A stretch of 64,000 bases of DNA from Calonectria ilicicola. Its lineage: Eukaryota > Ascomycota > Sordariomycetes > Hypocreales > Nectriaceae. This document shows positions 22,101-33,725 of this stretch, piece after piece (within the stretch, counting starts at the first letter, position 1; every line of letters begins with the position of its first letter). The notes beneath the pieces were generated by a model that searched no databases, was not told where the DNA came from, and saw only the letters and a program-made list of their open reading frames with translations. The position numbers were made by a program, and so were the translations under genes. Where the stretch lies: contig CP085825.1 of assembly GCA_020809705.1 (NCBI GenBank), positions 2,604,001 to 2,668,000 on the forward strand, read 5' to 3'.

Positions 22101-23411
22101 ATGACGGATTCGAGTTTCGTTCAAGCGCAGCGGCGCGTAGCAGCGCGTCGCCAGGCCCGCGAGACCGAGGCCACAGCTCGCATCGCGGCAGCTCGGCAAT
22201 CTTCCCGAGCACGCGCCAACCTCGAACGCCTACCTTTCCCCTTGAATCGAATCGGCTCTGCTTGGGACACTATATCTGCGAGAGAGGGCACGCGGCCAGC
22301 ATTTCGTGTAGGACAGGTCGATGCTGAGCTTCTTGACGGAGAGCTGTTGGGCATCCTCAAGGACCAGGTCTCGGAGGCGCTCAAATACTTTGGTGGCGGC
22401 CATCTCCACGATGACTGGTCGGCCGAGATCATGTTGGCCCTGAGGGCAGTTCTCTTCAAGCTCACTGTCTGGGACCATGATGCGACGTATGGAGCGGCTC
22501 TCCAGAATCTGAAATACACAGACGCGAGAAAGGATGGCCTGGTCCTATCAGCGCCTTCCAGGACGCAGAAGTCGCTGTATGGTTTAGTCACGGTTTTCGG
22601 AAACTATGCGTGGACACGATGGGAGGACTGGCTTGTGGAACGCGAGGATGGATACGACGAACCAAGCCCCCGATTGAAGCGACTATCGCGGCTTACATCT
22701 ACACTGTCGAACGCTTACTCGGGTGCCGCATTCGTCTCATTCTTGGTGTTCCTCTACCATGGCCGATATCGAACACTGCTGGATAGGGTGCTTAGAATGA
22801 GATTGGCACCCCCCACAAGTCAAGTGAGCCGTGAGGTCTCGTTTGAATATCTCAACCGCCAGCTTGTCTGGCATGCATTTACAGAGTTTCTTCTTTTCGT
22901 GCTGCCACTCATTGGCATTCAGAAATGGAGAAGATGGATCACTCGAACCTGGCGCAAAGCCAAGGATATTGTGAGAACCGGACCGCAGGATGGCGACAAG
23001 ACCAGCGGCGAATACGGATTTCTCCCCGAAAGGTCGTGTGCTATTTGCTACCAGGATCAAAACGACAGCGCGACAACCGAGACTGAGATTATGGCTGCGG
23101 CTGCTTCCAGTGGCGTCATCGGCTCTGCACAAACCGACGTTACAAACCCGTATGAGGCTATCCCGTGTGGATGCATTTATTGCTTCGTGTGCCTGGCCAC
23201 TCGGCTCGAACGCGAAGAGGGAGAGGGGTGGACCTGTCTGCGCTGCGGTGAGCATGTCAAGGAATGCAAGCCGTGGAACGGAGACGTGTTGGAGCCCTCG
23301 TCCAAATCTTCATCAGCAAAAACAGTAGCGTTTTCTGATGACATTGCCGGTGGGGAAAAGGACGAAGGGTTATTGGTAGAAGCTTTGAGTAGCACGGGTT
23401 CGGAGTCATGA
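22101..23411 (+). CDS. PEX2: Peroxin 2, peroxisomal RING E3 ligase
   Basis: Single exon, 436 aa from ATG 22101 (MTDSSFVQAQRR). The frame stays open to 21933, but the upstream part is Ser/Pro/His-rich and unlike the family, so the internal ATG is preferred. The N-terminal Pex2/Pex12 domain shows RVGQVDAELLDGELLGILKD followed by membrane-type helices (about residues 215-235 and 255-280). A C-terminal RING spans about 313-382: CAIC, then an insertion of roughly 45 residues, then PCGCIYCFVC and CLRC. In the PEX2-PEX10-PEX12 complex it ubiquitinates the PTS1/PTS2 import receptors at the peroxisomal membrane so they can be recycled. The usual RING His is a Cys here (C-G-C in place of C-G-H). I believe this is common in filamentous fungi but could not check it. 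The acidic Ser-rich tail is probably disordered. Confidence 0.95.
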   Translation: MTDSSFVQAQRRVAARRQARETEATARIAAARQSSRARANLERLPFPLNRIGSAWDTISAREGTRPAFRVGQVDAELLDGELLGILKDQVSEALKYFGGGHLHDDWSAEIMLALRAVLFKLTVWDHDATYGAALQNLKYTDARKDGLVLSAPSRTQKSLYGLVTVFGNYAWTRWEDWLVEREDGYDEPSPRLKRLSRLTSTLSNAYSGAAFVSFLVFLYHGRYRTLLDRVLRMRLAPPTSQVSREVSFEYLNRQLVWHAFTEFLLFVLPLIGIQKWRRWITRTWRKAKDIVRTGPQDGDKTSGEYGFLPERSCAICYQDQNDSATTETEIMAAAASSGVIGSAQTDVTNPYEAIPCGCIYCFVCLATRLEREEGEGWTCLRCGEHVKECKPWNGDVLEPSSKSSSAKTVAFSDDIAGGEKDEGLLVEALSSTGSES

Positions 23412-24163
23412 TAGTGGGAAAATCGGGATGATAAATAGAGGACGGGGAGCTAACCGGATACTTGTCCATATACGGACACAATAATGATTACTTTGTACAC
23501 TACTAAATTGGGGAGAATCCGAAGCATGTCAATGTGACACATTTTCCAATCTGCCAGGGTGTGAGATAGACAGCTCGATTGAGAAACAACAGGAGTCATG
23601 AGCGCTGTCGACAATGTATCACCTGAACGTCCTAGCCCGTCATCTCATCCCCCCCACTGAAGCCCACCCGGCTCTTGACCTAGTCGAAGCGGTGCTCCAG
23701 CTGTTAGCCTTTCCAGGGAACCTAGCCAGCTCATGTCATGTCCCCTTTGGCTCAGCCGCGATTAGCAGCAGCAGGTCTTTTTTTTTTCTTTTTTTTAATG
23801 AAGCCCATCAACGTTAGTGCGCCTAGCACCGCTGGATCCCCCCGGTCTCAACGGCCAGCCGGCCTTAACATCCCAACCACTCCCCGTCCCGCGATAACGG
23901 GGGAGGAACGACAATCCAGTCCTCGAGAGGCTGGCACTTTATACGCGCCGCACGACCGAACGACTCGCGCTGCCCGTTCCCTTTTTTCATATATCCAAGC
24001 TCTCACCTCTCTCGCCTCTCCCTCTCCCGGCCGGATGTAGTGCCTTGCCGTTGCGTGTGCCCCGTCGTCCCACCACGACCTTATCCCTCCCTCTCCCTCC
24101 CTCCCCCCAAAACCCGCCCTATCACGAACGGGGGGCGTCGCCTCCCCCCCCCGAGATCAACGG
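23412..24163. other. Intergenic region and leader of the downstream gene
   Basis: It contains the PEX2 3' UTR and the promoter and leader of the multi-pass membrane protein, with a pyrimidine/C-rich tract at about 24060-24115. No further gene is seen. Confidence 0.5.
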
Positions 24164-26152
24164 ATGCCGGCCGTCTTCCAGTTCACCCAGGGCACCGAGT
24201 CGCGCGTGCGGCCAAACGACTCGACGCCGCTGCTCGGGAGGTACCGCGCGGTGCCGCCACGCCCGGAGGCCGGCCTCCGTCGGCACAGCCAGCTCGGCCT
24301 GCTCTCGTCGCCGCCCTCGCTGGCGAGCACGCTCGGCGACGGCCGCGGCAGCGTCCATGTGGGCTACGGCACCGCCCTCGCCGCCGCCCTGGTCCACGAC
24401 GCCCACAGCACCACCAGCAGCGACGAGACGGACGAGGAATTGACCGCCTGGCAGCGTGCGTGGAACCGCTGGGTGCTGGACATCTGGGTCGCGCCCCGCC
24501 AGTCGGCCGTCAAGAGGGTCGTCGACAAGTGGTGGAGCCGATATGGCTTCCTTGTCTTGATGCCCGCCGCCATGGTGCGTTTTTGGGCTCCTCGTCATCA
24601 TCATGACAACTCTTCTGCTTTGCTTTTTTTGCTAACCGAACCCTGCCCAGGCCATTCTGTGGTGCTCGATACCGTTCCCCCAATATCCCTTCCCCCCCGA
24701 CGACGACGATGACGACCCCCAATCGCCCGAACGAAGCAAAGCTCCCGGCCACGGCGCTGCCCGCGTCCAGGTCAACTTCTGGTTCTTCCTCTTCGTCTAC
24801 TACGGCCTGTACAACCTCACCGCGCTCATCTGGATCACAAAAGTCTTCAACCTCTACAGCCTCAATTGGTGGCCGCAATCCCTTGGCTTCCCCCTCACCG
24901 TCTCCCTCATCGCCATCCTCTCCCTCGCCCTCCCCATCCCCGTCTATCTCAACCCCACGACACGCTTCCTCACCGTCCACAACACAGCATGGATCATGTG
25001 GTCTTTCATGATCATGGCAATGCCCGTCGCAATTGCCTTCATCATCCTCACCATCAATGAGCGCCATGTCGGCCTGCGCCATTCGCTGTCCGAGACGCAG
25101 CGCATCTTCACCACCTCCTGGTGGACTGGTGAGCCTGAGCCGACCTTGTCCAGCAGGGACCGGCGTCGGCGTCAAGTTTCCGTTGACCTGTTCGACCCGG
25201 ACATGCTCCATGTTGCCCCGAATCCTCGACCCCAGGGTGTTGCAATGCGTCGCCGCTGGCTCCCCGCCAGCTTTGTCCGCTTCCTCTGGTTCTGTGTCGC
25301 CCTCTCCGTTGGCCTGATGGCGTATGTGATTGGAGAGGCGTACGCTGAAATTTACCTGCGGACATTGCCGCACGACAGCTTCGAGACCGTCTTGTACGTC
25401 TACGGCTGGGTTGTGACGGTTCATCTTTTGGATGCCTTGACCGGTTGGGTGCTGGGCATCCGAGAGGGCGAACGTGTAGGAAGCTATCCCCTGAGCTGGG
25501 TCTTTAAATTGTGAGTCGAGCATTTCCCCAGAAACCAATTGAAGTAGCAATTGGCTTGATCATGTTGAAACTAACAAATCCATGCAGATATTTCATGTTG
25601 ACATATCAGACGTATGTTCGAGCCTTGTATGCGCGTCTGCGTTCGCCAGGCCAATTCGTCATCCTCCAGATCCTCTCGTCAACAGGTCTGGTGGTCATCA
25701 CCCCCATCATGATGACACCGCTCTGGCACAAAATCGTTACTGTCTTGGGCCTCAACACGCAGAGTTATGCATCTTACCAAAAGATGCAGATCCGCAACGT
25801 ATTCATCCGTTTCCTGGCCGAAAACGCCTCAATGGTCACGTTTCTCGGCAGCATTTTGGTGCTGCATTTTGGCTCCAATAAGGACGTATATCCCTATTTT
25901 GCCTTTGACGGCGATCACGAACCGTATGACTTTAATCTCACCTTCTACGCTTCCTCGGTGACATGGGGCTGCGAGCTGGTCGCCAGCCTCGTCGTGCGCG
26001 GCTTAATTCGTCTTTTTTACGGCGTCGACATTGGCCTGGAGGGGAAGCTGGACCTTGCAATTTGGCCCGAGCTTATGCCCACCTGTGTTGCAGTAATGTT
26101 GCATGTGCTACAGAACATGCTATTTTCCATCATCAGGCTACAATTTCGATGA
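24164..26152 (+). CDS. Multi-pass membrane protein, conserved in fungi, function unknown
   Basis: Three exons, 24164..24574, 24651..25510 and 25588..26152, give 611 aa. Intron 1 (76 nt) has donor GTGCGT and acceptor CCCAG; intron 2 (77 nt) has GTGAGT, CTAAC and GCAG. Residues 1-120 are hydrophilic, with an acidic Ser/Thr/Asp/Glu patch. About nine or ten hydrophobic segments follow, for example VNFWFFLFVYYGLYNLTALI, WSFMIMAMPVAIAFIILTI and FLWFCVALSVGLMAYVIG, with a charged loop near the middle (DRRRRQVSVDLFDPDM). This is an integral polytopic protein; I do not recognise the family and assign no transport role. The chosen end LFSIIRLQFR completes a hydrophobic helix. A different frame stays open from 26103 to 26336, so another 3' splice form is possible. 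Confidence 0.85.
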
Positions 26153-29070
26153 CTATAATTTTTTTGAGAAGTGGAGTGACATGTCGACTTTGATTAATCA
26201 GTACCAGTATATGGAGGTCAGGCCCCTCCCTCTCCTCTCTGAGAGAAGGCAGCAACGATTCAACACACGAAAGCAATATGCGATAATAATGAGAAGCACG
26301 GCGAATGCTCATGGCAATTTCCCGTGGGTGGAGTGAATCCATCTCAATTCTGCCGGGACGGCCCGCGCGACGTTGCCGGTGGAAGAGGGGGTGTTTCAAC
26401 ACGATACTTGATTTGTGTACGAAAGAGAGTTTGGGTGGTCTGTTTTTTTTTTATTGCAGCATTTGGGTTGGCACAGCGAATCGCGCACATGATGCATGGA
26501 TTACAAAGTCGCTGCCTCCCCTTTGGAGGCAGGGTGATACCCCTTTTAGACGTTAGAAAGAAAGCCCCTCGGTTCTATTTTTGTCCTTTTTACGCGTTAG
26601 ATACCTCTTTGGTTTAGTCATTTGAATAGAGAGTTGAATCATTCGTCTGTTGGCACATAACCTCCATTGCTGCTACGACGTGATAGGCGGCGTATGTGTG
26701 CGCAAGAAGGGACCGGGGCGTCGATAAAAGATAGAGTTGTCCCGCTCTTGCAATGGACGGCACAAGCCCACCCCCGCCGCTACCTTGGCACCGTACCCAA
26801 CAGAGCGGATGAGTGGTCGAGAGGCGCCGGGCTCCAAGCACAAGGCTGGGTCTTGTCAAGGATGCTGCCTATGCGATGCGCCGCAGCTGAAGACTAGTTG
26901 TCGCTGATGTTTCCCTTTCAGTTCTGCGGCATGCTAAAAATGTGATGTCCGCGACTAGGTAGCCTGTGAGAGGCTGTCTTATTTGCCACTCTCTATAGAG
27001 CGTCCTGTGATATGTGGAACTGGTATCCAGGAAGATGCAGCTCAGATCCTCGTTCACGTTGTGAGTGGTTGCCGTTAGTAATTGCTCGATTTTCTCGTCA
27101 AGGGTGACGGGGGGAGCATCTTGCCGGGGGCACCTGTGGTATCATTGCCGTCAAAGGGCGGTTCGAACAAAAGCTCTCAACCGAACGGCCCGGGCAAGGC
27201 GCCACCAGTCAGTCTGGCACGACTCGAGTGAGGCTAATGCAAGCCTCGGCGGCGCACACCTCGACTACGGATGGGATGTTTGACAAACGGCGGTGAAAAC
27301 TAAGGGAGAAGGGAAACCGGTGGAAGGATCCAAACAGTTTCGCAGGGTGAGCCGGAACCGGTGAGAGGATTTTGGAGGGGAGGATAAGCACGACATTGGA
27401 CAGGAAGAGGGATGAGAGGAGGGGAAGTGTCATCGCGCGCACGTGTGTTTGAGAATGTATCAGAATTAACAGAAACGCCAACTATCAGACGAGATGCTAA
27501 AGCGCATGCAGGGTGCAGCACAAGACGAGGGACCTGGTGGTCGGGACTGGGGCACGAAACCAAATGGTTGCACTGCAGTTGGGGTTGTGAGAGATGATAG
27601 ATGATTCCATGCAGTCGCTTGCGGAGCCCGGAGGATCTGAGCTGTGCTGGCCAAGCAAGACGCTGAGGGGGTCGATGCTCTTGGCTGGGTCAGACCCATG
27701 TGGGCATGGAGATGGATGGGAAGCTAGAGTTAACGATGCGATGCAGCTGCCATGCCATGCGTGTAGATGCGAAGGTATCCGGGTCGTACCTCATCGGCAG
27801 GATCCATATCTAGTCTCAGATATTGGTGGCCGGGTGGAGTCGTCGAGGGCAGAGTCGGACCAGGCATGTGCCGATATACCAGTGATGCTCCATTGCAGCC
27901 TGACGAGGCGCGGGCGGACGAATGCCGGCGAGAGCGCCGTGGGAGTCAACGTCTTAGTTGCAAAGGCAGCATGCCCACTGCGGGAGACGGACCCGCAGCA
28001 TGCTGCTTTGGTGGATGCAGGGGCATTCTCTGGATTGCGCAGGCTGCAGCAGCGACACACTAACTACTAGCCCACGCAAACCCAGTGGCGGCCGTGTATG
28101 TGGATCATCATGGATCGTGTCAGTGTCAAAAAACGTCAAGCAAGACGGACTGACGACGACGGCAACGACGACAACGATGGGGCGGGAGTGAGCTAAATAT
28201 ATCACGGTGGCTTATTGAGGATTGCAAAACATCAATAAAATTAAAAACCAACCAAATAAAAAAATGGTCCGAGGAAGGATGAAGAAAAGAGAGGTACCGA
28301 GTCTGATATCCCCTCGTATTGGCAAGTGATGTATGACCCATCGGCCCTGTACCGTGCTGGCGCATGGATGGAGGCATCTGCCGGGATCGTCATGATGTGA
28401 GCATGGGATGGCTCTGCCTGCAAGACAAGCCCCATGCTGGTATGCGGTTGCGTATGTACTGCCCCCTCTCCTCTAAACCATAGACAATTGGGCATTGTTG
28501 AATTGCACAGTCCCGTAACGAGTCAGTGAGCAGACATTCCAGGGAGGTTGCACGGGACGACAGATCAGTGAAGAAAAGGCGACGAAACCCACCAAGTTGA
28601 CGAGTTTGATGGCGTGCATGAGACGATGGCTGGCTGCGGCTGCATGGCTTGACGACGCAACGCATATGGATGGAGTGGTGAGCAGACGGCAAGACCCAAA
28701 CGGAGTGACCGGACGGCGTGGACGGAGCAAGTGGATGGCGAGTGGATATTGACAAAGTGACGGGGTTTTTTGATTGATGGGTAAGCGATGTGATATGAGA
28801 GCGAGTTGCAGTCAGAGTGTGAGCAATCCGGTGTGGGTGCGTATGCGTTGCTAGCGAGGCGTGTTGCAATCAATGCCGTTGTCGTTGACGAGTTCACTGT
28901 CTTGTCTTGGGGCCTTGCGCTCGGTGGGGGGTCTCGGGTCCGAACAGCGAGCCTTGCCGGACCATGGAGCGCCGGCCGCAAAAGCAAGGGAAAAAAAATC
29001 GAATGAGCGGGACCCAACGCCTAGCTAGAGGAGAGAGGGGAGGGGGAGGAGGGGGAGGAAACGATGGGAG

Positions 29071-29140
29071 GGAGGCATGGAGGCATGGTAGCATGGAGGC
29101 ACCATGGAGGCACCATGGAGGACATGGAGGCCATGGTGGA
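29071..29140. repeat. CATGGAGG-type minisatellite in a purine-rich tract
   Basis: Several imperfect copies of an 8-14-nt unit built on GGAGGCATGGAGGCACCATGG, flanked by G/A-rich DNA from about 29020 to 29175. Non-coding. Confidence 0.8.
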
Positions 29141-30630
29141 GGGGGAGAGAAGAGGGGGAGGGGGAGGGGCAACAGCTAGGGCCAATGAGCAAGGCATCAC
29201 GACTTGGCACAGCAGTGTGAAATGGCGAACGCTGCTTGTTCTCTCCCACACCTCACCCAACTCGGCCAATTCACAACTAACGAGTGACGAGCTACACGAC
29301 ATCCCACCCAAGCACACTCATGCCTAAACGGGAGGTCCATCAAGCTCCATGCAGTTGAGGGAGAGATGGGACTTGGCCGTTTTGGGACCACCACCACAAC
29401 AGGGCTGGGTCTCAGTTCCCAACATGACAAGCACACTGCTCACGACTTGGTTTATTTTTGTTGATGCTCGACAGCCTTTGCACAGCATCCCCCTCCCCTT
29501 TATTCGCAGCTTTTATGCCTCACTCGTGCATGCCATGGCTCAGGCAGTCGTCAGCCACTGTCGTAAATTCCATGTACGACATCGTCATTTCGGCCCAGAA
29601 ATCGTAATGGAGGATGGAGGCTGTCACCCCCCAAGCCACCGTCTGGCCACGGTGGGGAAGCATGCTGCGTGGGAGACGCCAGACATGGCACTATATGTAC
29701 CCAGCAGGTATCTAAGCCCGTCACAGCGAGCTTATTAGCTGATATCGAGGCATGTCCTCCAGCACCTCATCATGGTATGGCTTGTGCGCACTTGGGTTCC
29801 TCAACACGGGCTTACTCTCTTCTCGCTGGCTTGTTCTGGCCGCATCAACCCTGCTGTTTGTCTGCACGCTTGGCTATAGCAGCCCACAAAAACTTGGTTG
29901 CTTGGTCCGACAGAAGCCACCATTGCTCTGTCACAAGAATTTGTTTCGTGACCGTGTGCCCAGCTCAGACCACTCCTTGAAACCCCGAGCCGCGACATAT
30001 TCCCGAGCCCGTATCAGTGAGAGCCCGGGGTAAACCGGCAAAGGAAAAAAACCAGAATACAGGGATCATGATGGCATGTTCATGAGTAAAGAGCTTGGCT
30101 TTGCTGGGGGCCCTCTTTTCTTCTTTTCCTTGTTGTAAGCTTGGTGGTACAGTGCCCCTGGGTAATAGCAAAACGAGGATCCATAGATCGGACTGAAAAA
30201 AAAAAAGTACGCCAGGCCCATCCCAGTCCTATTCCCTGAATGCTCACTCTCTCGGCCGGAGGGACCCGCGGATCTTCCAGGGGCACTCCAGGCACGTTTG
30301 GGGATTGGGTCCTGATGAGATGCAATCTCCATGCCGCCGCAGTCCGGCCACCAGGGTAATTGTAATCAGAAACGTGCTTGGTGCCAATGATGATGGGCGG
30401 AGCCTGTGGCCGGCAATAGCGACAAAATTTTGACGGGCCAAACGAATCCACAGGGCTTGGCAGCGGAGAGGGCTAATTGGGGACCATGGAGCTCGGGAAG
30501 GGGAATAAAATTTTTCTTTTTTAGAATGGAAGATTAGAAGGAAAAAAAACCCCCCCAAGGCCAACCAACAATCAACGGGGCCCATTTGGTGGCGGTTGAG
30601 TCGTGGCCAGGCGCCGGACGGGGCCTGGTT

Positions 30631-30656
30631 GGGCTGGGGCTGGGGCTGGGGCTGGG
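30631..30656 (+). repeat. GGGGCT tandem repeat (G-quadruplex-type)
   Basis: Four consecutive GGGGCT/GGGCT units give at least four G-triplets on one strand separated by CT. This matches the sequence rule for an intramolecular G-quadruplex. Confidence 0.8.
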
Positions 30657-32828
30657 ACTGACCCCGTTAAACACTGATACGTCCCACGGTAATGTCTGCA
30701 CTTGTGGACGTGCCCCATTTTATTTTTGAACATTGTCCGATTCATCCCAATCCATGCCAAACCAAGATATGCTCACAGTGGTCGCACAGCGGCAGCAAAG
30801 GCGACTAACAGTGGAGTTTCTCCGAAGTTACTTCTTGATGGAGATGCGCTCACGGGTCTGACACCCACACACCCGACCCGCCGGACCGCGGGCCTTTGTG
30901 CCTCGCAAGCAGCAGCAGCACCACCGTAATCAGCAGCCCGCTCGGTTTGCAGTGCGCGCATCCCTCCAGGCTAGGAAAGCCGTGGTCGCAGCAACACGTA
31001 ACGGATACCCACGAAGGCCGGCCGTTGCTTCGTACGCTGGAACCTTACTCTGTAGAGATGGCGTGGATGGCTATACCTCCCTTCATGGGTCGATTCCTCT
31101 CAGTGCCGAGAGATGACGACGGCAATGATCCAATGGGAGAATTCTCTGTCCTCGCCGGTTCTTACTGCGGACAATGTCGTTACCGCCACTGGCTGTGACA
31201 TTTTGGTATGAATGATAATATGGTGCTATAATTATCCGGTAGCACTCAACTGCAAGGATGGGATAAGCCCGGTTTGGGCTCAACTGGAAGGGGGAACACG
31301 GTTTTGGAAAGAAATTAAAAAGAAAAAAAAAAAAAAATTGTTCTCCCCCAAGAGGGGAAACTTGGGGGTAGCGCATGATTTATTTTCTTTTTCTTGGATG
31401 GGGGGAGAATTGGTTGTTGGGAAGCAAGGCATGGTGCTTCCTTATCCATTTCGTGCAACCGCTGGTGCATCACAACCACCACCATCCACCACAATCGACA
31501 CCACTACGGCCGCTCTCGCCGCCGGCAACACTGGGCCTGTCTCTCGTAGTAAGTTTGGGAATGCGCTATCTCAGCTCATCCTCCCTGACCGACCTACCCT
31601 CTTGGTAGAGGTCGTGCGGTTCGGAACCCACCTATCCATCTGTTATCTTGGCTGAGCACCTTTCATCTGACAAGTTTGGGATCGGTCAACCAGTAAACTG
31701 GCCGATGCCTGTTTCGTCGACGCGGAAGAACTTCACCATGTCCTATAAATCCAGCCTGCCCTCGCTAGTCGTTGGGTAGCACGCTTCCGTGCTCGCGTAG
31801 ACGTACTACATCCACCCCAACGTCAGCCAGTATCGCAATTATGTGTTCCTGTCCCTTTTCGCCTTGGCCCTCTCTAGTTATTGCAGTGCTTATCCTCGCC
31901 GATGTTGGCGCCGGCCATGATGAGCTCCGGCACGGCCCAATCGACGCACTATGCACTCCGTGATGGTCCAGGTAACCCTGCCTCCCCAGTATTTCTCATC
32001 AATCGAAAAGCCCGTCCATTTAGGCACTGCCAGGCTTTGCTCCGCTGGCCCTGGACGGTGTGTGCTGGGGCATTGGCCACCCATTGCCCACTGCCCAGTG
32101 GTGTGTCCACCGCGCTCCGACCAGCCGCAGCCCAGTGTCCAATCCATCCCGATCTTTGGTCGCTGCCGAGCCCCCAGTCCAGCCCAGCGGCGACAGCCAT
32201 GTCGAATGGAGGAAGAAAATAGCCGTCTGGATCCAAGATCAGGCAAGAGCAGGAAAAAAAGAAACACTGTCAAAAATTTTTCTACGCTCCCCTCCGGCCC
32301 CTCCCTCACCTCCCCTCCCCCTCCAATCGCTCCTTCTTATCCCCCACCACACCCACACACCCAAGCAGTTCGGCTCTTGCACCCCTCCACCCCCTCCTCC
32401 TTCCACCACCCAATTTCCTCGCCCGCCTTGTCTGGCCTTGCTCTAACTGCCTGCCTCGCCTGGCCTAAGTCGACCGAACATCGTACCTTCCCTGCCCTTG
32501 CCTTCCCTGTGGGCTCCTCTTGTAAGAGATTTTGGCGTGTCGCGGTTGTGCTCTCTGTACCTGCCCGCTACTTTGCTGCCTTTGCTCCCGCCACGTACGA
32601 AGCTGGTACGTACCTTGTGCCTCTCTGCTTCCATGCGCTCGTACAGGCTCTCCTCTCGTACTCGTGGCTGCTGCCACTACCACTGCCGCTTGCCTCTTGT
32701 GACTACGACTACGGCTACGGCTATAGCTACGGCCACGGCCCTCTCCATCGCTCGACAATACCTGTGCTTGTGTTGTGTTGTGTCCACATTAGACTGTCAC
32801 CATCCGCCCAAAACTAAACCGCACTCCC

Positions 32829-33006
32829 TCCTCCTCCTTGTACCTGGCCTCCGCTCGCCCTTACCCTTCCCCTACCTACCTGCCTTCCCTCCTCTCTTTT
32901 CTCACCCTCACCCCTTCCTTACTTTTTTCTTCCTACCCCCTTCTTCCGTCCTTCCCTTTTTCTTCTCCCCTTCTCCCCTCCTTCTCCTCTTCTTCTTTCC
33001 TCCATA
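32829..33006 (+). promoter_or_regulatory. Pyrimidine-rich leader of APRT
   Basis: An almost unbroken C/T tract runs up to the APRT start codon, as is typical of highly expressed fungal housekeeping genes. A second block lies about 400 nt upstream with plausible splice sites between them, so a 5' UTR intron is possible. Confidence 0.5.
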
Positions 33007-33725
33007 ATGTCCGCTCAAGACCCTTCCTCCAACACCTCCAACACCAACACCAGCCAAGATGCCTCGGGACGACAGCCCTCCGCCATGTCCTCCTCCGCCT
33101 CCAAACTCGCCAGTGCAAAGATAAGCCTGCAAAAGTCCTTGCGCAGCTTCCCCGATTTCCCCATCCCAGGCATCAACTTCGTCGATATCATGCCTCTCTT
33201 CGCCGACCCGACTGCCCATGCCACCCTGCTCGACGCCCTTGAGCTGCAGATCAAGGAGGCCTTCCCCGTCAAGCCTGATGTCATTGTTGGTCTCGACGCA
33301 CGTGGCTTCCTCTTCGGTCCCGGACTTGCCCTCCGCATTGGGGCTCCCTTTGCTGCTGTTCGCAAGAAGGGCAAGCTTCCCGGTCCTTGCGCCACCGCCG
33401 AGTATGTCAAGGAGTATGGCAAGGACTTCTTCCAAATGCAGCAAGACGCTGTGAAGGAGGGCCAGAAGGTCTTGATCGTTGATGACATTATTGCCACGGG
33501 TGAGTCCAAGCGCCTTCCCCAAAGCCATATCTGGACTGTAAAAACTCAATCCAACCCGTACTGACACACTTTTCTCCAGGTGGCTCTGCCAAGGCTGCGG
33601 CCGACCTTGTCCACCAGCTCAAGGGCGAAGTGATCGGCTACTTGTTCATCCTCGAGATTCCTGGCCTCAACGGACGCGAAAAGCTCGGCGGCGTTCCTAC
33701 GAACATTCTCCTGGAAGACGCCTAA
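33007..33725 (+). CDS. APT1: Adenine phosphoribosyltransferase
   Basis: Two exons, 33007..33499 and 33580..33725, with an 80-nt intron (GTGAGT donor, CTGAC branch site, CTCCAG acceptor), give 212 aa. The enzyme converts adenine and PRPP to AMP and pyrophosphate in cytosolic purine salvage. It shows the family segments FPDFPIPGINFVDIMPLF and VGLDARGFLFGP, and the PRPP-binding loop VLIVDDIIATGGSA; the intron falls inside that loop. Yeast and other fungal APRTs are about 180-190 aa. The first 26 residues here are a Ser/Thr/Asn-rich extension, and a second in-frame ATG at 33085 would give a 186-aa protein of normal size. Either start may be used. The ER mannosidase gene downstream is convergent and unrelated. 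Confidence 0.97.

Larger units (their letters stand above)
26153..33006. other. 6.9-kb intergenic region upstream of APRT
   Basis: No protein gene is convincing. Contents seen: a homopurine tract (29020-29175) with CATGGAGG-type minisatellite copies, a GGGGCT repeat at 30631-30656, A-runs near 30190 and 31320, and two pyrimidine-rich blocks (about 32280-32450 and 32829-33006) before APRT. Open frames of 80-160 codons occur on both strands but overlap one another and lack splice-linked partners. Confidence 0.5.

Noticed and set aside
24510..25550. 346-codon minus-strand open frame
   Set aside because: It is antisense to the well-supported multi-pass membrane protein and is rich in Glu/Asp/Gly from the complement of its codons.
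26811..26825. 15-nt string GAGTGGTCGAGAGGC, tRNA D-arm-like, also at 6302-6316
   Set aside because: No matching box B, anticodon arm or acceptor stem at either place; a shared 15-mer is expected by chance in a window this size.
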